Assembly (NCBI GenBank): GCA_045596285.1
Contig: JAZOCA010000151.1
Span: 1 to 34,088, forward strand
Length of the DNA stretch: 34,088 nucleotides
DNA from: HGM11416 sp045596285
Lineage (GTDB): Bacteria > Bacillota > Clostridia > Christensenellales > Borkfalkiaceae
Direction: 5' to 3'
Both the position numbers and the translations under genes were made by a program. This document shows, piece after piece, positions 23,002 through 31,051 of the stretch (positions within the stretch are counted from its first letter, which is position 1; each line of letters begins with the position of its first letter). The notes under the pieces are model-generated. The model was not told where the DNA came from. It saw nothing but the letters and a program-made list of their open reading frames with translations, and ran no database searches.

Positions 23002-24120
23002 ATGCGCTTAATAAAGGCGGGCGAATCGCACGGTGAAGCAATGGTAGGTATTTTATCGGGCGTGCCGGCGGGAATTGTAGTTAAAAAAGAATATATTTTA
23101 AGCCTGCTTAAAGAGCGTAGAACTGCCCTTGGTAGAAGTGAACGCCAACTTCGCGAAAGGGATAAAGTAGATATCGTAACGGGTATAAGAAAGGGGATTA
23201 CCCTTGGAAACAACGTTGCAATGGTTATTAAAAATGCCGTTTGGCAAGAATATAAAGAGATTTTAAATCCCTTTGAATGCGACGAAAGTTTGGCTAACGT
23301 TACGGCAGTTCGCCCAGGCCATGCAGATTTAGCAGGGTTATACAGAACTGGCTTTAGCGACGCGCGCAATATCTTGGAAGGCGCATCGGCAAGAAACACC
23401 TGTTTAGACGTTGCTCTTGGCGCGGTTTCCGTTTGCATGTTAGAGCAGTTGGGCGTTAAAATAGCGGTAAGGGTTAAAGCGCTTGGCGAAATTAAAGATG
23501 AAAAAGAGTATTCTTTTGAGCAAAACTTAAACAACAAAGCGCCCGCTTTTACACAAAATAAAGCCTTTGTAAGCGCGTGCAAAAAACAAATAGAGAAAGC
23601 CAAAACACAAGGACAAACGCTTGGTGGAGTTGTTGAAATAACCGTTAGTCCTTTAAAATTAGGTTTTGGTAGTTACGTTGCCGAAAAGCGTGTTAACGCG
23701 CTTATAGCGGGACTTTTAATGCAAATTCAAGCAGTTAAAGGGGTGTATTTTGGCGAAAACCCCTTCGATAGCGGATATACTGCAAGCCAGTACGTTGGCA
23801 GTATAGAAAATATAAACGGTAAAGTGGTTACCACTTCATCAACCGGCGGAATAGACGGCGGTATGACTAACGGCGATCATATTAAAATAACGGTAGCCGT
23901 TAAAGCAATTCCCACAACGAAAAAGGGAAGTAAAACGATAGACGTAAAAAGCGGTGAGGTTTGCATTTCTGCAAAAGAACGTTCAGACGTAACCGCAGTT
24001 TTTGCCATTTGCCCCGTGCTTAAGTGCGTAACGGCAACGGCGTTATCACAAGCGATTACCGAAAGGTTGGGTTGTGATAATATGCAAATGATAGAAAAAA
24101 GGTATAACGATCTATGGTAA
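23002..24120 (+). CDS. aroC: Chorismate synthase
   Basis: 372 aa. Converts EPSP to chorismate with reduced FMN, the last shikimate-pathway step. Motifs: AGESHGEAM at the start, RPGHADLAG near 105, the EGASARNT region, and GGMTNGDHI near 287. The start at 23002 follows AAGGAG by six bases; an upstream in-frame start at 22897 lacks a ribosome site. Its end overlaps the next gene by 7 nt, so translation is coupled. Confidence 0.94.
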   Translation: MRLIKAGESHGEAMVGILSGVPAGIVVKKEYILSLLKERRTALGRSERQLRERDKVDIVTGIRKGITLGNNVAMVIKNAVWQEYKEILNPFECDESLANVTAVRPGHADLAGLYRTGFSDARNILEGASARNTCLDVALGAVSVCMLEQLGVKIAVRVKALGEIKDEKEYSFEQNLNNKAPAFTQNKAFVSACKKQIEKAKTQGQTLGGVVEITVSPLKLGFGSYVAEKRVNALIAGLLMQIQAVKGVYFGENPFDSGYTASQYVGSIENINGKVVTTSSTGGIDGGMTNGDHIKITVAVKAIPTTKKGSKTIDVKSGEVCISAKERSDVTAVFAICPVLKCVTATALSQAITERLGCDNMQMIEKRYNDLW

Positions 24121-26129
24121 AGGCAGAAAAAGGGCAAACCCTGCATGGCTTTTTACAGGTGGATGGCGATAAATCGCTTACCGTGCGCGCCATACTTTTA
24201 GGGGCGATAGCAAGCGGAAAAACGATTATAAACGGCGCTCTTGTTTGTAACGATACCTTGGCTACGATTTCTTGCGCCCGCAAACTCGGCGCCAAAATTT
24301 ATCGCCGTGGTAACAAAATATCAATAACGGGTACAAAAAAAATTGCAAACAATGCTATTTTTGACTGTAAAAACAGCGCAACCCTTGCAAGGCTTTTAAT
24401 CGGTATATTGTCTGGCGCTGGGGCATATGCCACGGTAAAAGGAGATAAAAGTTTATCTTCACGTCCGATGGCAAGAGTTTGCGATCCGCTAATTTTACGC
24501 GGAGCAAAAATCACAACCACTAACGGTAAATTGCCGATAAAAATATATCCCGCTACTTTGCAAGAATATTCTTACTTTATGCAAGTGGATAGCGCTCAAG
24601 TTAAAAGCGCCTTGCTTTTGTCTGGGCTTATAAGTAAAAAAACAACCGTTGTAACTGAAAGAAATAAAACGCGTGACCATACCGAAAAGATGATAGAATA
24701 TCTTGGCGGAAATATTTCGGTTAACAACAAGCAAATTTCTTTATGCGAAAGTTCGTTAATCGGTAATAAAATATCAATTTTAAAAGACCCGTCAAGCGCT
24801 TCTTTTTATCTTTCTATGGGGCTTGTTTTGGGCGAAGTTACGGTTGAAAAGGTGCTGTTAACCGACTCCCGCGCGGGCTTTTATAATAAATTAAAAAGTG
24901 TAAACGCGCATATTAATTATAGTAACGTAAACAATTCTCCATTTGGAAAAAGTGCCGATATAACCGCTAAAAAAAGCGAAATTTATTATTTTGAAATTAC
25001 AAGTGAAGAAATACCTTCTTTAATAGATGAACTTCCTATTATCTGTGCAGTTGCTTGTTTAAATAAAGGATGTAAAATTTTTGGTGCAAGCGAACTTCGC
25101 GTAAAAGAAAGTGATAGATTAAATGGAATTTGCGAACTTTTAAGTAAAGCTGGAGCGCGATGCGAAGTTTTTGAAGATGATTTAGTCGTTTATCCCATAG
25201 AAAAGGGTAAATATTTTGAATACGAAAGTACCGATCATCGCCTTTTAATGACTGCTTTTGTTCTTGGCGTATGTTTAAACGGCTGTTTAATCAATAACGA
25301 AAAGTGGGTGGACGTATCTTTCCCGAATTTCTTTAAAAACTTTTACTTAAATAGATTAGGGCTTGTTGGTGTAGATCTATCTAAATCTCAATCAGGGGTT
25401 ATGCATAAGTTTATTTTAGGCAAATTACGCTTAAGTAATTTTACCTTTGAACAGCGTTCTTTAAATGAAAACGCCTTTGATGATTTTATGCAAAAGTGCC
25501 CCTATAAGGCGTTTAACGCCACAATTCCGTATAAAGAAAGACTGTTTTTAGATTCGAGTGAGAAAAGCGAAAAAGCAGTAATGAGCAAAAGTGCGAATTA
25601 TTATTTTAACGGAGTTACTTATACCACCGACGGAGACGGATTATATTATGCGTTAAAGCAAAAAGGGGTAGAAGTAAATAATAAAAATATTTTAGTTTAC
25701 GGTGTTGGCGGTGCGGGTAGAAGTATAGCGCTTAGCCTTTTACGTAAGGGCGGAAGAGTTTTCGTTGCTAATAGAACTTTTGAGCGCGCGCAAAACTTCA
25801 GTTCATACACAAATGGCAAAGTTCAGGTTTATAACGGCGAGCGATGCGATATTTTAATTAATGCAACGGCTGTTTCTAATTCGGATATATTTTGCGAAGA
25901 ACAAATAAAAAACGCTTTTTACGTTGTGGATATAAACTACGGCAAGCCATCTGCTTTGCTTTTAAAAGCAAAAGAGTTAAACGTTGCTTGTGAAGATGGT
26001 TTTGCTATGTTGTTTATGCAAGCTTATTTAAGCGATTGTATTTTACTCAATAAAAAACCGCAATTAAAAATGGCGTGTGCATTATATAAAAAATTCATAG
26101 GTGAAAAATATGAAAATAGAAGTGATTAA
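24114..26129 (+). CDS. aroA/aroE: Fused EPSP synthase and truncated shikimate dehydrogenase
   Basis: 671 aa. Residues 1-415 are EPSP synthase, joining shikimate-3-phosphate and PEP: GDKSLTVR (K20, S21, R25), GDKSLSSRPM, TRDHTEKM, DPSSASF, DELP and LRVKESDRL. Residues about 428-666 match shikimate dehydrogenase: FNATIPYK (catalytic K474), TTDGDG (D506), nucleotide fold VYGVGGAGRS with NRTFERA, and a C-terminal DGFAMLFMQA helix. The dehydrogenase part lacks the usual N-terminal SLSPxxHN segment that binds shikimate; after KFILGK the sequence goes straight to the NFTFEQRSL strand. In EPSP synthase the usual NSGT reads NSAT (Ala89). One reading frame with no sign of a frameshift; it overlaps aroC and aroQ. 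Confidence 0.92.
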   Translation: MVKAEKGQTLHGFLQVDGDKSLTVRAILLGAIASGKTIINGALVCNDTLATISCARKLGAKIYRRGNKISITGTKKIANNAIFDCKNSATLARLLIGILSGAGAYATVKGDKSLSSRPMARVCDPLILRGAKITTTNGKLPIKIYPATLQEYSYFMQVDSAQVKSALLLSGLISKKTTVVTERNKTRDHTEKMIEYLGGNISVNNKQISLCESSLIGNKISILKDPSSASFYLSMGLVLGEVTVEKVLLTDSRAGFYNKLKSVNAHINYSNVNNSPFGKSADITAKKSEIYYFEITSEEIPSLIDELPIICAVACLNKGCKIFGASELRVKESDRLNGICELLSKAGARCEVFEDDLVVYPIEKGKYFEYESTDHRLLMTAFVLGVCLNGCLINNEKWVDVSFPNFFKNFYLNRLGLVGVDLSKSQSGVMHKFILGKLRLSNFTFEQRSLNENAFDDFMQKCPYKAFNATIPYKERLFLDSSEKSEKAVMSKSANYYFNGVTYTTDGDGLYYALKQKGVEVNNKNILVYGVGGAGRSIALSLLRKGGRVFVANRTFERAQNFSSYTNGKVQVYNGERCDILINATAVSNSDIFCEEQIKNAFYVVDINYGKPSALLLKAKELNVACEDGFAMLFMQAYLSDCILLNKKPQLKMACALYKKFIGEKYENRSD

Positions 26130-26526
26130 CGGCGTTAACTTAGGTATGCTTGGTTCGCGCGAACAAACAATATACGGAAATAAAACGCTTGAACAAATCA
26201 ACGCTGAAATTCTATCGTTTTGCAACGCAAAGGGCATAGAAGTTTGTTTTTTTCAAAGCGATATAGAAGGCGAACTATGCAAGCGAATTCAAAGTAGTGA
26301 TGCAGACGGAATAGTTTTAAACGCCGGCGCTTATACTCATTACAGTATCGCCCTTCGCGACGCTATTTCCGGCGCAAAGAAAAGAGTTGTTGAAGTGCAT
26401 ATTTCTAATCTTTTTGCACGCGAAGAATTCCGCCAAAAAAGTATGATTGCCCCAGTTTGTGAAGGTACGGTTTGCGGGTTTGGCGAAAAGGGTTATCTTC
26501 TTGCGATAGAGAGTTTTTTATTATGA
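26110..26526 (+). CDS. aroQ: 3-dehydroquinate dehydratase, type II
   Basis: 138 aa, the usual small size of type II enzymes, which dehydrate 3-dehydroquinate to 3-dehydroshikimate. Family motifs: NGVNLGMLGSREQTIYG (the Tyr is catalytic), FFQSDIEGEL (usual Asn of QSN is Asp here), LNAGAYTHYSIALRDAI (usual NPGA is NAGA) and VEVHISNLFAREEFRQKS with the catalytic His. ATG at 26110 follows AGGTGA and lies inside the end of the preceding gene (20-nt overlap). It overlaps aroK by four bases (ATGA). Confidence 0.93.
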   Translation: MKIEVINGVNLGMLGSREQTIYGNKTLEQINAEILSFCNAKGIEVCFFQSDIEGELCKRIQSSDADGIVLNAGAYTHYSIALRDAISGAKKRVVEVHISNLFAREEFRQKSMIAPVCEGTVCGFGEKGYLLAIESFLL

Positions 26527-27074
26527 ATATAGTTTTAATAGGAATGCCCGGAAGCGGAAAAAGCTCGTTTGGCAGGTTTATTGCAAATCTTATGAATATG
26601 CCGTTTATCGACACCGACGAAGAGATTTGTAAAAAATATGGCGATATTTCCACTATTTTTTCTTCGGGTGGAGAAAAGGTTTTTCGCGAGTTTGAAGAAA
26701 GTGAAGTTTGCCTTGTAAGCCAAAAAGATAACTGTGTTATAGCCACGGGTGGTGGCGTTGTAACTAATAAAACGGCAGTTAGGGCTTTAAAGGAAAACGG
26801 GCTTTTAGTTTATCTTTACTGTGATGCGGACTTTTTGCTAGCGCGACTTGAAAAGGATGATACCAGGCCGCTTTTACTAGGCGAGAATAAAAGAGAAAAA
26901 ATAGAAGAACTTTTAAGGTCACGCGCGAATCTATATTTAAAGTATTCAGACGTGGTTTTAAATGAAGGCGGTATTTTGCAAAGCAGAAATTTGCTTGAAG
27001 AAGAAGAGCAAATTCAGCTTGGCGCGCTTTACTTAGAATTTTTAAACGCCTTTGAAAAAAGAGTTTATTCATAA
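26523..27074 (+). CDS. aroK: Shikimate kinase
   Basis: 183 aa. Phosphorylates shikimate with ATP. Walker A GMPGSGKSS (7-15), FIDTDEEI, the shikimate-binding GGGVV and lid arginine DTRPLL are all present. The start codon overlaps the aroQ stop as ATGA. Last gene of the aro operon; DAHP synthase and dehydroquinate synthase (aroB) are not in the window. No clear terminator separates it from the ABC gene 98 bp downstream. Confidence 0.93.
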   Translation: MNIVLIGMPGSGKSSFGRFIANLMNMPFIDTDEEICKKYGDISTIFSSGGEKVFREFEESEVCLVSQKDNCVIATGGGVVTNKTAVRALKENGLLVYLYCDADFLLARLEKDDTRPLLLGENKREKIEELLRSRANLYLKYSDVVLNEGGILQSRNLLEEEEQIQLGALYLEFLNAFEKRVYS

Positions 27075-27171
27075 ACGTTTTGTAATAACCAAACGAAAAA
27101 TTTACATTTATTTAAAGTTGAAATTAGATGGTTTTTTATAACCGCCCGTTGTGGGTAAAAAGGAGCAAATA

Positions 27172-29784
27172 ATGCTTGAATTAAAGAACGTAACAAAAAT
27201 ATACGCAGAAGGAACGCATAAAAGAGTGGTGGCGTTATCGAATGCAACCCTTGCCTTTCGCGAAAGTGAATTCGTCTCTATTTTAGGGCCTTCTGGGTGC
27301 GGTAAATCTACCATGCTTAATATTATCGGTGGATTAGATCGTTATACCGATGGGGAAGTTATAGTAGACGGCGTTAATACTTGCGATTTTACCGAAAGGG
27401 ATTGGGATACGTACCGCAATAGAAAAATAGGTTTTGTGTTCCAAAGTTATAACCTTATCGCTCATCAAACGGTGCTTGAAAACGTAGAACTTGCATTAAC
27501 GTTATCTGGTGTAAGCGCAATAGCGAGAAAGCGCCTTGCGATGAACGCATTAGAAAAGGTGGGGCTTGCAAACCATCTGCGCAAAAAACCAACCGAACTT
27601 TCGGGCGGGGAAATGCAAAGGGTTGCAATAGCACGCGCTATCGTAAACGACCCTGAAGTAATTTTGGCAGACGAACCCACCGGCGCGTTAGATAGTAAAA
27701 CAAGCGTGCAAATAATGGATTTGCTCAAGGAAATTTCTAAAGAAAAGTTGGTAATAATGGTTACTCACAACGATTCTTTAGCGAATGCATATTCTACTAG
27801 GATTATTAAACTTTTAGATAGTAAAATTATAGCGGATAGCAATCCCTTTAACCCGCTTAAAGAAAGAGATGAACAACAGCAAAAGTCCGCAAATAAGTCG
27901 ATTAGCTTGCAAAAGCGCAAGAAAAAACAACCGGAAAACGAACTTGCGGAAGCCAAGAAAAAACATACTTCAATGAGTTTTTGGCTATCTTTATCGCTTT
28001 CTTTAAAGAACTTACTAACGAAGAAAACAAGAACAGGTCTTACGTCTATTGCAAGTTCAATAGGTATAGTTGGTTTAGCGTTGGTGCTTGCTTTATTTAA
28101 CGGTTTGAATATCTTTTTGGCAAAGATACAGCAAGAAACGCTTTCGGCATATCCCATGTACGTTTCAACTTCAACTACTACGGACGTTAGCCAGTATATT
28201 TCTATCTTTTTAGACGACGATAACTACATTTCTAACCCAAATATGAAAGATAAAGTTTTCGTAAGTCACTTAGTAACCCAACTTAACAGCGCAAAGATAA
28301 GAAATAAAATTACCTTAGAATTCCAAGACTATTTAAACAAAATGCCCACCGAATACGGTACGGTTAATTATAGTTACGGCACTAGCATGAATTTGTTCAA
28401 AAAGAAGGTAGTTTACGATACTTCCGATTTAGGAATTCCATTAAAAGAAGTAGTCGTTCCTTACGTAAGTTTATCGATTGGCAGTTATTTTAAAGAAATC
28501 GTTGGCGATCAAGATTTGGTTTTAAGCCAGTACGATATGATTGCAGGTTCTTATCCTACGCAGGCAAACGAACTGTGTTTAGTATTAGATAAGAATAATA
28601 GAATTACCGATACCGCGCTTATGGCGTTTTTGATGGATATAAACGCGAACAAGAAAGACGAAAACGGTGAATTTATCGTTAATTCTTACGAATACGATAA
28701 ATTCCTTGGCGAGCTTCAACCTGACGGGACAAGAAAGGAAAGTGTTTACGGAACTTTTTCGGTTGCGCTAAACAACGGTTTATATCGCGATACTAATAGC
28801 GACGGTATTTACGAAAAACAAGTTTGTTCTATGGAAAGCAAACTTAATGAAGTTTACGGCGCGCCTTCTTCTGCAATGGTAAACGCCCTTAAGAGAATGG
28901 GTATAACCGTTCCACAATGTTATAACGGCAACGTAAATAATGCGTTCGATTTAAAAATAACTTGTATATTAAGGTTAAAAGAAGAAACCACAACGGGCTT
29001 GTTCGGTGCATCACCCATAGGTTACACACCCGCATTAACCGAATATTTACGCCAACAATCCAAAAATTCCGCAGTTGTAAAAGAACAAGAAAAACAACTT
29101 TCTTACCTTACAGACGGGGATGATTCAACAACTTGTATAAACGTTTTAAACGGTAATACTTTAACAACCGAAAGTGCCGTTAACGATGCTATAAAGGCAC
29201 TTGGCTACGCAGAACTCCCAACAAAAGTAGAGTTTTATGCTAACTCCTTTGAAAATAAAGAAAACATTAAAAAATACATTGCAGGGTTTAATCAGTTAGA
29301 AAGCACAGCGGAAGAAAACAAAATTTCCGTTACAGACGTTGTAAGTGCTATTATAGACGTTCTTCAAACGTTCGTTAATATTATAACTTACGTCTTGCTT
29401 GCTTTAACTGCAATTTCTTTAATAGTTGCCGCCATCATGATAGCGATTATTACTTACGTTTCCGTAATAGAGCGTACGCGAGAAATAGGTATTTTGCGTT
29501 CTATAGGGGCAAGAAAAATAGACGTAATGTCTGTATTTAACGCCGAAACGGTTATTATAGGCTTAGTGTCTGGCGTAATAGGTATTTTGCTTGCAATAAT
29601 AATACAGTTCCCTTTAAATCTTATTTTAAAGAGTGTAACTGGGGTTGGATCACTTGTTGTTATTTCCCCTGTGCATGCATTAATTTTAATAGGGGTTTCA
29701 ATACTTGTAACTTTACTTTCAGGTATGATTCCCGCCTTTATGGCTTCTAAAAAAGATCCCGTTAAGGCTTTGCGTTCCGAATAA
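27172..29784 (+). CDS. MacB-like ABC transporter, fused ATPase and FtsX-type permease
   Basis: 870 aa in one chain. Residues 1-225 are an ABC ATPase of the LolD/MacB type (Walker A GPSGCGKST, signature LSGGEMQR, Walker B VILADEPTGALDS, MVTHND). A charged linker (about 235-275) leads to the first membrane helix (about 285-310), a large extracytoplasmic domain of about 400 residues, and three C-terminal membrane helices with the FtsX motif VIERTREIGILRSIGARK near 780. The ending MASKKDPVKALRSE is typical. Such proteins act as mechanical export pumps or peptide resistance systems; the substrate is unknown. ATG at 27172 follows AAGGAG; a GTG at 27151 is less likely. Confidence 0.92.
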   Translation: MLELKNVTKIYAEGTHKRVVALSNATLAFRESEFVSILGPSGCGKSTMLNIIGGLDRYTDGEVIVDGVNTCDFTERDWDTYRNRKIGFVFQSYNLIAHQTVLENVELALTLSGVSAIARKRLAMNALEKVGLANHLRKKPTELSGGEMQRVAIARAIVNDPEVILADEPTGALDSKTSVQIMDLLKEISKEKLVIMVTHNDSLANAYSTRIIKLLDSKIIADSNPFNPLKERDEQQQKSANKSISLQKRKKKQPENELAEAKKKHTSMSFWLSLSLSLKNLLTKKTRTGLTSIASSIGIVGLALVLALFNGLNIFLAKIQQETLSAYPMYVSTSTTTDVSQYISIFLDDDNYISNPNMKDKVFVSHLVTQLNSAKIRNKITLEFQDYLNKMPTEYGTVNYSYGTSMNLFKKKVVYDTSDLGIPLKEVVVPYVSLSIGSYFKEIVGDQDLVLSQYDMIAGSYPTQANELCLVLDKNNRITDTALMAFLMDINANKKDENGEFIVNSYEYDKFLGELQPDGTRKESVYGTFSVALNNGLYRDTNSDGIYEKQVCSMESKLNEVYGAPSSAMVNALKRMGITVPQCYNGNVNNAFDLKITCILRLKEETTTGLFGASPIGYTPALTEYLRQQSKNSAVVKEQEKQLSYLTDGDDSTTCINVLNGNTLTTESAVNDAIKALGYAELPTKVEFYANSFENKENIKKYIAGFNQLESTAEENKISVTDVVSAIIDVLQTFVNIITYVLLALTAISLIVAAIMIAIITYVSVIERTREIGILRSIGARKIDVMSVFNAETVIIGLVSGVIGILLAIIIQFPLNLILKSVTGVGSLVVISPVHALILIGVSILVTLLSGMIPAFMASKKDPVKALRSE

Positions 29785-29798
29785 TATTATAAAAAAAC

Positions 29799-29840
29799 AA
29801 AAGTGGGGTTAATCGCGTTATAGCCCCACTTTTTTGTTTG
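29799..29840. terminator. Conserved-loop terminator, copy A of a 42-bp identical pair
   Basis: Stem AAAAGTGGGG (29799-29808) with CCCCACTTTT (29824-29833). The loop has the family motif in reverse orientation (TTAATCGCGTTATAG). All 42 bases recur at 30786-30827. Confidence 0.9.
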
Positions 29841-29912
29841 ATTTTTAGTTAAAATATAGTCGTATTTTGTAATATAAATGGCAAAAAAATATAAGTCTTT
29901 TTGAAATATGTA

Positions 29913-29941
29913 TTGACAAAAGCATAGTATAGTGATACAAT
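29913..29941 (+). promoter_or_regulatory. Promoter of the orphan lipoprotein
   Basis: TTGACA (29913-29918), 17-nt spacer, TACAAT (29936-29941), start near 29948. Confidence 0.85.
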
Positions 29942-29971
29942 GGGTGGAAATGGGATAAAGGAGAATAAAAA

Positions 29972-30694
29972 ATGAATTTGTTTAAAAAATTATTATCTAT
30001 TTTGATGGCTTGCGTTTTTTTGGTTGCTACTTTTAGCGGATGTAAATTTTTTGAAACTTCTTCAAGTAGTCAGAAAGATGTTTATGATGTTAAAATAATT
30101 GCTACGTGGACTATAGATCAGAATGTTAAATATGAATTTTTAATGTCTGAGAATGGTACAACTATTAATTTGCCTAAAAAAAGAGAAGGTAGTTATTTGC
30201 TTACATATATAGTTTATAAAAATGGAATAGCATCCAATTATGAAGAAGGTATGATTTCGGCATTTTTTGAAGAGTCTTATGATTGGATGGTTTACTTTTC
30301 TGGTAATGTTTTTTCGCAATTAGATGATCAAATCAAAAGGGAGTTTATTATTAATGTAAAAGACTATAGAATACGTCCAACACTTGTTATAGATGCTAAC
30401 GGTGCAATTAAATACACAAATAATAAAAAATACGTATATAAATATGACGGTAAGCCACATTGTCCTAAAGGTCTTTATTGTGTATATGAAGATGAAATAT
30501 TAGAAATTAGTGGATGCTCAAGGTGGATTAGGTCGCCTTGGAATAAATTTATTAGTGAAGAAGATGGTGGCGTAATTGACGTTGGTGTTTATACACTAGA
30601 ATTAATCGTTTATTCAAAATATTACATAGATCTAAAGAATCGAGAGAGATGTTTTGACATTTCTATTTCCGTTGTAGTTGAAATTATAAATTAA
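29972..30694 (+). CDS. Lipoprotein of unknown function
   Basis: 240 aa. Lipoprotein signal with FSGC (C24), a Ser-rich stretch, then a soluble domain with no motif I recognise; two Cys and several Trp-rich strands lie near residues 160-190 (CPKGLYCVYEDE, GCSRWIRSPW). The coding sequence is visibly more AT-rich than its neighbours (many AAT, TAT and ATA codons), hinting at recent gain. It sits alone between two identical 42-bp terminators, with its own promoter and AAAGGAG site. No function can be assigned. Confidence 0.8.
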   Translation: MNLFKKLLSILMACVFLVATFSGCKFFETSSSSQKDVYDVKIIATWTIDQNVKYEFLMSENGTTINLPKKREGSYLLTYIVYKNGIASNYEEGMISAFFEESYDWMVYFSGNVFSQLDDQIKREFIINVKDYRIRPTLVIDANGAIKYTNNKKYVYKYDGKPHCPKGLYCVYEDEILEISGCSRWIRSPWNKFISEEDGGVIDVGVYTLELIVYSKYYIDLKNRERCFDISISVVVEIIN

Positions 30695-30785
30695 AAAGAT
30701 ATGATGACATGAATAGAAAAATAAAAAAATTATGTTTTAGTGTATGGTTGGTTAATTAGTTGCATAAAACTTAATACATAAAAAT

Positions 30786-30827
30786 AAAAGTGGGGTTAAT
30801 CGCGTTATAGCCCCACTTTTTTGTTTG
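30786..30827. terminator. Conserved-loop terminator, copy B of a 42-bp identical pair
   Basis: Same 42 bases as 29799-29840. It lies between the convergent lipoprotein and copA genes, and its flanks suit termination in both directions. Confidence 0.9.
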
Positions 30828-30847
30828 GTTTTTATTTGAATAAACGG

Positions 30848-31051
30848 TTATAATACCTTGTAATCTTCTGCGATAACCGCGTCTTTTGCTTTTTGCAAAG
30901 TATCTTCGCTATCGCAAACGATTTCTACCATTCCGCTTTCAAGGTCTGCTTTTGCGCTTTCAACACCGCTTACAGAAAGGCAGGCTTTTTGAACGTGTGC
31001 AACGCAACGCATGCACATCATTCCTTCAACTTTAAAGATGTAAGATTTCAT
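30848..31051 (-). CDS. copZ: Possible separate copper chaperone CopZ from an internal start
   Basis: Within the copA frame, on the minus strand, AAGGAG (31066-31061) lies nine bases before an in-frame ATG (31051). Starting there yields a 67-aa protein, the usual size of CopZ, with MMCMRC copper-binding motif and a complete heavy-metal-associated fold. The residues upstream look like linker, so an ancestral copZ gene probably became fused to copA while keeping its ribosome site. Independent production is inference. Confidence 0.55.
   Translation of the reverse strand: MKSYIFKVEGMMCMRCVAHVQKACLSVSGVESAKADLESGMVEIVCDSEDTLQKAKDAVIAEDYKVL

Noticed and set aside
22968..23603. 211-codon minus-strand open frame opposite aroC
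   Set aside because: It is antisense to a clear chorismate synthase gene and has no family features.
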